Of a stretch of 25,789 bases of DNA, positions 1-6,834 are shown piece by piece. The first letter of the stretch is position 1. Each line of letters starts with the position of its first letter. The position numbers and the translations under genes are program-made. The notes under the pieces are model-generated. The model was not told the DNA's origin. It saw nothing but the letters and a program-made list of their open reading frames with translations, and did not search any database. This DNA is from Gaiellales bacterium (GTDB lineage: Bacteria > Actinomycetota > Thermoleophilia > Gaiellales > F1-60-MAGs149): positions 1-25,789 of the forward strand of contig JAURLF010000051.1 in NCBI GenBank assembly GCA_030831375.1. The letters are read 5' to 3'.

Positions 1-68
1 AGGGCGCCGAACGCGAGCAGTGCGGCGGCGACGGCGACGAGGCGTGGGATCAGGCGCGTGCGCTCCAT
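1..68 (-). CDS. N-terminus of an exported or membrane-anchored protein (cut by window edge)
   Basis: Only the first 22 codons are present. The reading begins MERTRLIPRL and continues into a hydrophobic alanine/leucine/valine stretch, as in a signal peptide or N-terminal membrane anchor: two early arginines, then a core with no charges. The rest of the gene lies left of the window, so the function cannot be told. The ATG at 68 is chosen because a TACGCT hexamer lies exactly 7 nt upstream (76-81), the geometry of a leaderless start, and no Shine-Dalgarno sequence is present. It is divergent from the SIS-domain operon that starts at 144, with 75 nt between the two starts. Confidence 0.6.
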   Translation of the reverse strand, partial: MERTRLIPRLVAVAAALLAFGA

Positions 69-75
69 GACGCGC

Positions 76-81
76 AGCGTA
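76..81 (-). promoter_or_regulatory. Candidate -10 hexamer TACGCT for a leaderless start
   Basis: On the minus strand TACGCT matches TANNNT and is followed by 7 nt and then the ATG at 68. Transcription starting about 7 nt after the hexamer would put the start codon at or next to the 5' end. No clear -35 box is visible. It is supported by the same geometry at 131-144, 15450-15476 and 25013-25025. Confidence 0.45.
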
Positions 82-130
82 CCCCCAGTCGGGCGGCGGT
101 GGGGCACTCGGCGCCGGCGACCGCCGGCGG

Positions 131-136
131 TAGACT
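131..136 (+). promoter_or_regulatory. Candidate -10 hexamer TAGACT for a leaderless start
   Basis: TAGACT lies 7 nt before the ATG at 144. The GGGGAG just before that ATG is too close to act as a ribosome binding site, so leaderless initiation fits better. The identical hexamer is found 8 nt before the GTG at 15476. Confidence 0.5.
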
Positions 137-143
137 CGGGGAG

Positions 144-1298
144 ATGGCGACGCCCTCCTGGCACGAAGACTGGTTCCCGGAGCTGCGCGACGAGCGGCCG
201 TGGACGATGGAGGAGATGATCGACGCGGAGCCGGAGCTGGCTGAGCGGATCGCGTCCCTGAAGGCGCTCGCGAAATCGTTCGAGCGGTTCGCGAAGCGGC
301 TCGCCGAGGTGCACGCCGCGGGCGAGCCGATCACCGTGGTCGGCTGCGGCACCAGCGAACACGCGGCGCGCGCCGTCGCCGTCCAGCTCGACGAGGCGTT
401 CGGCCACAAGGGCGTCCGGCCCGTCGGCCGTCAGGCACTGGAGGCCGCGCTCGACATGCCGGAGGGCGGCGCGGTCCTGGCGATCTCGCACGACGGCGGC
501 ACGCGCGGCACCCTGCACGCGATGCGCGCCGCCGAGGAGGCCGGCGCCTGGGTCGGGCTGATCACCGCGAACCCCGATGCCGCGCTCAAGGAGGCCGCGA
601 ACGCGGTCGCCCTGACGCCCCTGCAGGACACGAGCTGGTGCCACACCGTCGGCTACCTGTCGCCGATGACGGCGGGCGCCGTGATCGCGGGCCTGATCGC
701 GGGACGCCCGGTCGACGCCGGCGCGCTGCGCGCCCATCTGCGCGAGTGCCTGGCGCTGCGCGCGCAGGCCGCGGAGATCGCGCAGGCGTTCTCCGGCATC
801 GACCGCCTGATCGCGATCGGCGGAGGGCAGGACCGGATCAGCGCCGACGAGCTCGTGCTCAAGGTCGAGGAGGGCCTGCACCTGCCGTCCGCCGCCCGCG
901 ACCTCGAGACGTTCCTGCACGGCCACCTGCCGGCGTGCGACGAGCGGACCGGCCTCGTCGTCTTCGCGACGGACCACCGCGGCCGCGCCCGGCGCACGGA
1001 CCGCGGCCGGCTCGCGCTGCGTGCCGCGCGCCGCGTCGGGATGCCGTGCGCGGCGATCTTGGTGCCGGCCGTCGAGGGCGTCTGGGGCCGCGAGTTGACG
1101 AGCGCCGGCCGCCTGCTCCTCCCCCACGCCGCGAAGCTGATGCCGACCACGAGCGCCCTGACCGCGAGCGCGATCGCGCTGCAGGTGCTGACGCTCGAGC
1201 TCGTGCATGCGCGCGGCACGTACCCGGACCTGATCCGGCGGGAGGAGGAGGCGTGGCGCGAGGCCGCGGCCATCGCGGAGAACGACGAGGAGTGGTAG
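144..1298 (+). CDS. SIS-domain protein (GlmS/AgaS-type sugar-phosphate isomerase-like)
   Basis: A 384-residue protein with two SIS folds and no glutaminase domain. The first fold shows ITVVGCGTSEHAARAV, then AISHDGGTRGT and the conserved-looking segment DTSWCHTVGY. The second fold follows at IAIGGGQDRISADEL, with LKVEEGLHLPSAARDLETFLHGH resembling the EVALKLKE...E..HG region of the GlmS isomerase half. SIS proteins bind or isomerise phosphosugars in the cytoplasm; the likely substrate here is an amino-sugar or ketose phosphate, but the exact reaction cannot be told. ATG 144 is preferred over an in-frame ATG at 99 because the 15 extra residues look non-coding and a -10-like TAGACT lies inside that stretch. 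It is the first gene of a run with a 60-residue protein and an APH-fold kinase, which suggests sugar uptake or salvage. Confidence 0.85.
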   Translation: MATPSWHEDWFPELRDERPWTMEEMIDAEPELAERIASLKALAKSFERFAKRLAEVHAAGEPITVVGCGTSEHAARAVAVQLDEAFGHKGVRPVGRQALEAALDMPEGGAVLAISHDGGTRGTLHAMRAAEEAGAWVGLITANPDAALKEAANAVALTPLQDTSWCHTVGYLSPMTAGAVIAGLIAGRPVDAGALRAHLRECLALRAQAAEIAQAFSGIDRLIAIGGGQDRISADELVLKVEEGLHLPSAARDLETFLHGHLPACDERTGLVVFATDHRGRARRTDRGRLALRAARRVGMPCAAILVPAVEGVWGRELTSAGRLLLPHAAKLMPTTSALTASAIALQVLTLELVHARGTYPDLIRREEEAWREAAAIAENDEEW

Positions 1299-1308
1299 GA
1301 GTCCGGAC

Positions 1309-1491
1309 ATGAGCGACCCCATGAGCCCCGCCGCCCGGGAACTCGTCACGGCCGTGCAGCATCTGCGCGGCGCCGACCACGCCCTGCGCCAGTGCCTGAC
1401 CCTGCTGCGGCAGGGCGGCGACGACGTGCCGGAGACCGTCGAGGACGCGCTGTCCCTGGTCTCCGACGCCCTGCAGACCCTGGAGTCGTGA
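1309..1491 (+). CDS. Small alpha-helical protein, 60 residues, function unknown
   Basis: The gene starts 10 nt after the SIS gene and its stop is embedded in the GTG start of the kinase gene (GTGA, 1488-1491). AGGAG at 1297-1301, overlapping the stop codon of the SIS gene, is a good ribosome binding site with 7-nt spacing. The protein is acidic and probably all-helical, with regularly spaced hydrophobic residues in ELVTAVQHLRGADHALRQCL and ALSLVSDALQTLES, so a short helical hairpin or oligomerising protein is likely. It has one cysteine and no transmembrane segment. I do not recognise a family. Its place between an isomerase-like protein and a kinase-like protein suggests it works with one of them. 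Confidence 0.7.
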   Translation: MSDPMSPAARELVTAVQHLRGADHALRQCLTLLRQGGDDVPETVEDALSLVSDALQTLES

Positions 1492-2330
1492 GCCCCGACG
1501 AGGCGCTCGCGCTCGCCTGCGCGGCGTTCGACATGGATCCCGCGGGCGCGTCCGTCATGCGCGCCGCCGACGCCATCACGGTCGCCCTCGACGACGACCA
1601 CGTCGCGCGCGTGATCCCCGACCCCGACGAGGATGCGCGCCGCGCCCTCGAGGCGGCTCTCCTCCTGCCGCGCCTGCTCCAGCGCCTCGACGACCCGGTC
1701 GAGCGGGACGGCGCGCTCGTCGTCGCCTACCCGCGCGTGACACCCGGGCTCGACGGGATCGCCGACCTGTCCCCGGCCGGCGCGAGCCTGGCGGCCCACC
1801 ACGCCCAGGGCCGGATCCTGCTCCGGCAGGGCGCCGTCGACCTGCCGGAGCTCGACCCGCTCGGCCTCGCGGACCGCTGGCTCACGCGCGCCCCCGGCGT
1901 CCTCAGCCGCGACGAGACGGCGGACCTCATGCGCGCCCTCGAGGCCCGCTGGGCGCTCGTCGAGGGCGAGCGGGCCGTCCTCCACGCCGATGCGCACCCC
2001 GCCAACTGGTTCGCGGACGACGCGGGCCCGTGGCTGATGCTCGACCCCGAGTACCTCTCGATCGGCCCCGCCGTCTACGACCTCGCACCGCTCGAGGTCG
2101 TCGAGCGGCGCCTCGGCGCGGGCCCGTCGCGGTTCGCCTCGTGCCGAGCCGGCTACGAGCAGGCCGCGGGACCGGTCGATGGGGCGGCGCTGGCGGCCGC
2201 CGTCGGCGCGCGCGAACTCCTCGCGGTGGCGTGGCTCGCCCCCCGGGTCGCAGACGCCGCGACCGCCGGGCACGCACGCGACCGCCTCGCGGACGCCCTC
2301 GGCGGGCGTGCCGGCTCCTGGCGCACTTAG
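1488..2330 (+). CDS. APH/choline-kinase-fold phosphotransferase
   Basis: A 280-residue kinase-fold protein. The catalytic loop is VLHADAHPANW (Asp168, Asn173) and the metal-binding aspartate follows in LMLDPEYL (Asp186), the layout of the aminoglycoside phosphotransferase family. The N-lobe is short and divergent, with no obvious glycine-rich loop; TVALDDDHVARVI (about 31-43) occupies the position of the first beta strands, and the expected ATP-binding lysine is not obvious. GTG 1488 is chosen because it overlaps the preceding stop (GTGA) and begins the conserved part. Most chromosomal APH-fold enzymes of this sort phosphorylate small metabolites or sugars rather than antibiotics. With the SIS protein upstream, a sugar or amino-sugar kinase is my inference. 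The gene ends just before a strong hairpin at 2338-2370. Confidence 0.8.
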   Translation: MSPDEALALACAAFDMDPAGASVMRAADAITVALDDDHVARVIPDPDEDARRALEAALLLPRLLQRLDDPVERDGALVVAYPRVTPGLDGIADLSPAGASLAAHHAQGRILLRQGAVDLPELDPLGLADRWLTRAPGVLSRDETADLMRALEARWALVEGERAVLHADAHPANWFADDAGPWLMLDPEYLSIGPAVYDLAPLEVVERRLGAGPSRFASCRAGYEQAAGPVDGAALAAAVGARELLAVAWLAPRVADAATAGHARDRLADALGGRAGSWRT

Positions 2331-2337
2331 CCGCACC

Positions 2338-2370
2338 CGCACCGCCGCGACACACCGTCGCGGCGGTGCG
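2338..2370. terminator. Bidirectional terminator-like hairpin
   Basis: A perfect 14-bp inverted repeat (2338-2351 with 2357-2370) closes on a 5-nt ACACC loop. It lies between two convergent genes, 7 nt after the kinase stop and 14 nt beyond the end of the minus-strand propeller gene. There is no T-tract, which is common in GC-rich actinobacteria. It would serve both strands. Confidence 0.75.
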
Positions 2371-2384
2371 TCGCGGCGGCGCGT

Positions 2385-3959
2385 CTAGCCCGAACCCGTG
2401 TCGCTGACCCGGACCAGGCCGCCGGTGACGCCGACGTAGCCGGCGCCGTCCGGACCGAGGTAGAGGGACGCGTAGTTGTTGTTGTAGGCGGCCCCGGTCC
2501 CGACCAGGATGCTGAAGACGCGCTTGCCGGTGCGGAGATCGAGCGCGGTCCAGTACCACCGGTCGATGGTGCCGGGGCCCTTCGGCTTGCTGTAGGTGTA
2601 GATGAGACCGGTGGCGGCCGATGCCTTCGGCACCACCGACGGAGCCGAGATGGCCCGGTTCTGCCACACCGTCCTGCACGTCCCCGCGGTGCTGACGTCG
2701 ACGCGGGTGATGCCGGGTGTCGTCGTGCGCCCGAGCGTCGTCGACTGCGGCCCGACGTTGCCGTAGTTGTTCTCCGCGATCAGGGTGCTCCCGATCGCGA
2801 TCAGGGAGTTCTCCGTCGCGCTCCTGCCCGACGGGAAGATCGGCTTCCGGCAGACCTCCGCACCGGTCCGCGTGTCGTACACGACGACGTTCTCCCGCGG
2901 CGCCGCGTTGTCGACGATCGCCACGCGGTTGCGCGGCATGAGCGTCGGCGTTGTGCCGGAACCGATGCTCTTCTGCCCCGGCTTCTGCGTCCCCGCGTTG
3001 TCGTACTCGACCCGCCACGTCGGGCTCGGGAAGGTGGTGACGTCGAACCGGTACAGCGCCTTCGTGCTCACGACGTACACGCCGCCGTTCCGTCCCATCG
3101 CGAAGGAGTTGGCGATCTGCTCGTCGCCAGCGGCGGTGCCGAGCGTCATCGCCCGCGTCACCTTCGTGCCGCGTTCGATGTACCCGACAACCCCCTTGTT
3201 GAGCGTGACGAACCAGATGTTGCCCGCGAAATCCGGGAGCGCCGACTCGATCACGTCGCCCTCGGCGACCACGCCGGTCAGGTCGACGTCGGAGACCGCA
3301 GTGAACGACGTCCGCTTCCCGGATACGGAGATCCGGTAGGTGATCACGTGCCGCGTGGCGGTCGCGACCACGGCGCGGTCGCGGTTGTCGAGGTAGAAGT
3401 ACCCGCCGGAGAGCTCCGTGTAGTCGCGCGTCGCGGGCCCGGCGGAGCGCGTGGTCCGTTCATCGGCACCGACGGACGGCAGCGCGGTGCGCGTGATGAT
3501 CCGGAGCGTGGTGGGATCCATCAGGGTCAGGTACGCGGGCCGGCCCGGCAGCAGGCAGATCGCGACGATCTGGCCCCTGCTCGTGAACGTCACGCTGGCG
3601 CACTCGCCCTTCGCGAGGACCGACGTGACCGACGTCTCGCCGCCGATCGGCCCGGCCTGGGGGTACGCGTCGGTCATCGAGGAGTCGTTGTGGATGTTCG
3701 AGGTGCTTCCCGCCGCCATGAACGGGTTCTGTGCGACCGCCGGCATCGCGAACGGATTGGCGATCGCGGGACGCCCGATGTACGGCGTCGCCTGGGCCTG
3801 ACCTCGGCCCGGCGGAATCGAGCGGGCCGAGGCGTCCAGCGGAATCGCCACGGAGACGGCGAGCGCCGCGAGCGCGATCGCCCCCCCGCCTCCCAGACGA
3901 CGCGGCCGGCGTCTCGCGAGCCGGTCGCCGCGGCCGGCGGATGTCGATGCGAACAGCAT
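2385..3959 (-). CDS. Secreted beta-propeller-like protein (PQQ/WD-like repeats)
   Basis: A 524-residue exported protein. The N-terminus has an arginine-rich stretch (about 10-21) followed by a hydrophobic core and DASA, a plausible signal-peptidase site near residue 45. The mature part consists of repeated strand-turn-strand blocks such as GGVYVVSTKALYRFDV, NRVAIVDNAAPRENVVVYD and GLIYTYSKPKGPGTIDRWYW. Each ends in a short aspartate-containing segment (YDTRTGA, LDLRTGKRV, LGPDGAGYV), the pattern of a PQQ-like or WD-like propeller. No catalytic motif is apparent. AGGAG 7 nt before the ATG at 3959 sets the start. It follows the sulfatase by 65 nt on the same strand and was probably co-transcribed, so it may bind or present a sulfated polymer. 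That role is inference; a stand-alone secreted surface protein is equally possible. Confidence 0.8.
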   Translation of the reverse strand: MLFASTSAGRGDRLARRRPRRLGGGGAIALAALAVSVAIPLDASARSIPPGRGQAQATPYIGRPAIANPFAMPAVAQNPFMAAGSTSNIHNDSSMTDAYPQAGPIGGETSVTSVLAKGECASVTFTSRGQIVAICLLPGRPAYLTLMDPTTLRIITRTALPSVGADERTTRSAGPATRDYTELSGGYFYLDNRDRAVVATATRHVITYRISVSGKRTSFTAVSDVDLTGVVAEGDVIESALPDFAGNIWFVTLNKGVVGYIERGTKVTRAMTLGTAAGDEQIANSFAMGRNGGVYVVSTKALYRFDVTTFPSPTWRVEYDNAGTQKPGQKSIGSGTTPTLMPRNRVAIVDNAAPRENVVVYDTRTGAEVCRKPIFPSGRSATENSLIAIGSTLIAENNYGNVGPQSTTLGRTTTPGITRVDVSTAGTCRTVWQNRAISAPSVVPKASAATGLIYTYSKPKGPGTIDRWYWTALDLRTGKRVFSILVGTGAAYNNNYASLYLGPDGAGYVGVTGGLVRVSDTGSG

Positions 3960-4024
3960 GATGGTCTCCTGACGATGGTGCGGTGGTGGCGGGCAGTTCG
4001 GGATGCCGACGACGCGGGTCGGAC

Positions 4025-6007
4025 CTAGCGACCGCCGACGTAGGTGTCGGGTGAGAAGACGAAGTTCGTCATCGCGTCGTTGTTGGCGTAGGGCTGCTGC
4101 ACCGGCGCCTTGCGCTTGGCCTTGCGCTGCCGGACCAGCAGCGCCGCGAGCGCGGCGACCGTGTCCTGGCTGGCCGGGTCGCTGGCGAGGTTGGTCAGCT
4201 CCGCCGGGTCCCGCGTGACGTTGTAGACCTCGAACTCGTCCGCGGCCTTGCCCTGCTGGCCTTGGGCGGCATCCGGCTGCGTCGACTTGACGTAACGGGT
4301 GGCCGTCGTCGGGCCACCGGTCGTGACGGTGCCGTCCACGATCGTCATCACGTCGACCGCCGGGTCGCCGCTGCCCGGTGCGGGCTGGCTGCTCCACATC
4401 GCCGTGTTCTCGAAGTAGCGGGAGTACTTCCAGAGCTCCAGCTTGCCGCCCTTGCCGGTCGGCAGCTTGGCCAGCACCGTCTCGATCGAGTTCGGCTGGA
4501 CGACGGGCGCGTACTCGACGTTGTTCCACGCGATCTGCCGCTGGCCCCGGAAGGGCGCGTCGTCGGTCATGAAGTACTGCGGCTGCTCCGGCACGTCGGA
4601 TTCGACGCCGAGGATGAGTCCGGACAGGTCCCGGCCCGGCAGCTTGCGCACCTGCGTGTGCGTCTCGAGCAGCGCCGGGCGGAGCGCCCGCTCGCTGAGC
4701 CCCGCGAGGCCGAGCATCGTGGGCAGGAGGTCGGCGTGGCTCGTGAGGAGGTCCGTCGAGCGCGCGGCCGGGAACAGCGTGGGACTGTGGATCATGAACG
4801 GCACGTGGATCGACTCCTCGTACGCGTTGTGCCACTTCTGGAACAGCCCGCCGTGGGCGCCGAGCAGGTCGCCGTGGTCGGACAGGAAGATCACGATCGT
4901 CTCCCGGTAGTCCTGCTCCGACTCCTGCAGCGTCGAGAGGACGCGGCCCATGGAGCCGTCCACGTTCTTCTGCAGCTGGTAGTAGAAGCGCTGCTGCGGC
5001 GGCTCCCCGAGCGTCGGCTGGAGGCCCTGCTGGTAGACGGTCCGATAGCTGGCCTGCGCGCTGGGCTTGGTCGCCAGATCCTCGCCGCGCGACCGGTCGT
5101 ACAGGTCGGTGAACAGGTCCTGCGGGACGTTCGAGCCGCGCAGCTGCTGCGCCAGGTACAGGTTTCGCTGCGCCAGCGATCCGAGCCCCCACAGGGTGAT
5201 GTCGTGGGGGTTGACGAAGGAGGTGACGGCGAGCCACGGGCGCGTGGAGGTGCGCAGGTGGCGCAGCAGCTCGACACCCTGCTGCGCGTAGGCCTGATCG
5301 CGCCCGCGACCGCCCGGCCCGGACGATCCGGAGTTGAGCGGGCTGGCCCCATGCGGATCGGGGCCGATCCAGCCGCGGAACCCGTACGGGTCGAGGCGAT
5401 CCGCCTTCAGGTAGACGTTCGCCAGACGGGGGTTGACGCGCGCGTCCTGCGTGTACGACGGCAGCGGGTTGTACGTGCCGGGCTGGTACAGGTCCGCCTC
5501 CGACACGTGCCACTTGCCCTTGTAGTACGTGTCGTAGCCGCCGGCGCGGAACCAATGGCCCATCGTCGGCACCGTGGTCGGGTCGAGCCAGTAGAGGTCC
5601 GCCTCCGGCGCCCGCTTCGCGATCCCGCCGGTCCCGGTCAGGCCGTGCAGCGACGGATACTGGCCCGTGAAGAGGGACGCCCGCGACGGCGAGCAGGCCG
5701 TCGCCATGGCGTAGTGATTGGTGAACTCGAGCGCGTTCGCGCGCAACGCCTCCTCCGTGCGGAGGTTGCGCTTGCGCCATGCGCGCAGGCGCTCGCTCTC
5801 GTAGGCCATCGGGACGCGCTTCTCGTCGACCATGATGACCAGGAAGTTCGGCCGCTTCGTCAGGCGCCCGCGCGGGGTGAACGGCGGCGGCGGCGCCCCC
5901 GCCGCCGGTCCCGGCAGCAGCGCGGATCCGACCGTCAGCGCCCCGGCGGCGAGTCCCGCCTGGCGCAGGAACCGTTGTCGCGAGTAGCGGTTGGTGGAAT
6001 CGGTCAT
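4025..6007 (-). CDS. Exported sulfatase, Cys-type formylglycine family
   Basis: A 660-residue type I sulfatase that would hydrolyse sulfate esters outside the membrane. The formylglycine motif is CSPSR at 105-109 within ATACSPSRASLFTGQYPS. Other active-site elements are NFLVIMVDEKR (metal ligand near Asp61), KGKWH (163-167), NPHD (267-270), SDHGD (376-380) and the lysine in QKWH (391). The N-terminus carries a twin-arginine-like signal in which the second arginine is replaced: SRQRFLRQAG followed by an alanine-rich core, about residues 9-38. Tat export suits an enzyme that needs cytoplasmic Cys-to-formylglycine conversion. AGGAGG lies 4 nt upstream of ATG 6007. No formylglycine-generating enzyme or permease gene is in the window, so the substrate is unknown; arylsulfatase- or choline-sulfatase-like activities are possible. 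Confidence 0.92.
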   Translation of the reverse strand: MTDSTNRYSRQRFLRQAGLAAGALTVGSALLPGPAAGAPPPPFTPRGRLTKRPNFLVIMVDEKRVPMAYESERLRAWRKRNLRTEEALRANALEFTNHYAMATACSPSRASLFTGQYPSLHGLTGTGGIAKRAPEADLYWLDPTTVPTMGHWFRAGGYDTYYKGKWHVSEADLYQPGTYNPLPSYTQDARVNPRLANVYLKADRLDPYGFRGWIGPDPHGASPLNSGSSGPGGRGRDQAYAQQGVELLRHLRTSTRPWLAVTSFVNPHDITLWGLGSLAQRNLYLAQQLRGSNVPQDLFTDLYDRSRGEDLATKPSAQASYRTVYQQGLQPTLGEPPQQRFYYQLQKNVDGSMGRVLSTLQESEQDYRETIVIFLSDHGDLLGAHGGLFQKWHNAYEESIHVPFMIHSPTLFPAARSTDLLTSHADLLPTMLGLAGLSERALRPALLETHTQVRKLPGRDLSGLILGVESDVPEQPQYFMTDDAPFRGQRQIAWNNVEYAPVVQPNSIETVLAKLPTGKGGKLELWKYSRYFENTAMWSSQPAPGSGDPAVDVMTIVDGTVTTGGPTTATRYVKSTQPDAAQGQQGKAADEFEVYNVTRDPAELTNLASDPASQDTVAALAALLVRQRKAKRKAPVQQPYANNDAMTNFVFSPDTYVGGR

Positions 6008-6063
6008 GGTGCCTCCTGAGCGAGCCGGCCGGTGCGGGACGACGGTGGGGAGCGACGGGCGGT

Positions 6064-6073
6064 GAACTACGGT
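6064..6073. promoter_or_regulatory. Candidate divergent promoter core between sulfatase and two-component genes
   Basis: TACGGT on the plus strand (6068-6073) fits TANNNT and points to the response regulator. The overlapping minus-strand TAGTTC (6069-6064) is a poorer match that would point to the sulfatase. An ATG at 6079 lies 5 nt after TACGGT and is in frame with the regulator, so a leaderless longer start is possible. The downstream stretch to 6171 is rich in G/C runs (for example CCCCGGGGG near 6093-6101). No -35 box is obvious. Confidence 0.35.
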
Positions 6074-6171
6074 GGCCCATGCGGAGTGTCCCCGGGGGCC
6101 GCCTGGGGGCATGGCGGGGAATCCCTCGATCTCGGGGTCGATGCGCACGGCTGTGGTTGAATTGCCGTCCG

Positions 6172-6834
6172 ATGCCGACATCGCAGCTCAGGGTGCTGGT
6201 CGTCGAGGACGACCCGTTCACCCGCACCACGCTCTGCGGAGCGCTCCGGAACGAGGGCGTGCGCGTTCTGGCCGACGTCGACAGCGCGGCCCGCGCCCTG
6301 GAGGCCGCCGACCGACTGCGTCCCGATGCCGCGCTCGTCGACCTCGAACTCGGCGACGGGCCGAGCGGGGCCGACTTCGCGGTCGAGGTCCGCCGCCTGA
6401 TGCCCGAGATCGGCATCGTGATCCTGACCAGCTACGAGGACCCGCGCCTGGCCGGACTGGACATCGAGCGGCTCCCCACCAACGCCCGGTACGTGATCAA
6501 GCGCGACCTGCGCGACGCGAGTGCGCTCGTCGCGACCCTGGCACGGGCGATCGAGGCCGCGCGCGGGCAGATCGCGTCACCCGCGGCGGTGCAGCTGCGC
6601 TCGCGCGGCGCGACCGATCATCTGACCGACGCGCAGATCGAGATCATGCGGCTCGTCGCCGCCGGCCTCACCAACCATGAGATCGCCCGTCGGCGCTACG
6701 TCAGCGAGAAGTCCGTCGAGCGGATGCTGATGCGGATCGCCCGCGAGCTCGACATCCCGACCGATTCGGCGACGAATCGGCGCGTCCTGATGACGCGCGC
6801 GTACATGCGGCTGTCGAGCGGCGGCGATGGCTGA
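6172..6834 (+). CDS. NarL/FixJ-family response regulator
   Basis: A 220-residue two-component regulator. The receiver domain (about 6-125) has the acidic pair Asp13-Asp14 in VVEDDPF, the phospho-acceptor Asp57 in ALVDLEL, Thr86 in ILTSYED and Lys110 in YVIKRD. The C-terminal LuxR-type helix-turn-helix (about 150-195) reads LTDAQIEIMRLVAAGLTNHE followed by SEKSVERMLMRI. ATG 6172 is preferred because receiver domains usually begin a few residues before the first strand (LRVLVVED). However, an in-frame ATG at 6079 preceded by a -10-like TACGGT would add 31 arginine- and glycine-rich residues and cannot be excluded. It overlaps the kinase gene by 8 nt, so the two are translated as a pair. Targets are unknown; the divergent sulfatase gene is an obvious candidate. 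Confidence 0.92.
   Translation: MPTSQLRVLVVEDDPFTRTTLCGALRNEGVRVLADVDSAARALEAADRLRPDAALVDLELGDGPSGADFAVEVRRLMPEIGIVILTSYEDPRLAGLDIERLPTNARYVIKRDLRDASALVATLARAIEAARGQIASPAAVQLRSRGATDHLTDAQIEIMRLVAAGLTNHEIARRRYVSEKSVERMLMRIARELDIPTDSATNRRVLMTRAYMRLSSGGDG

Noticed and set aside
1488..2330. Antibiotic resistance determinant (aminoglycoside phosphotransferase)
   Set aside because: Only the general kinase fold is supported; the operon context is metabolic and there is no mobile element, so a resistance call is not justified.
3960..6416. N-terminal extension joining the propeller gene to a frame running through the sulfatase gene (1343 codons in all)
   Set aside because: The frame is simply open behind the real sulfatase gene. 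The propeller protein has its own signal peptide and ribosome binding site at 3959.
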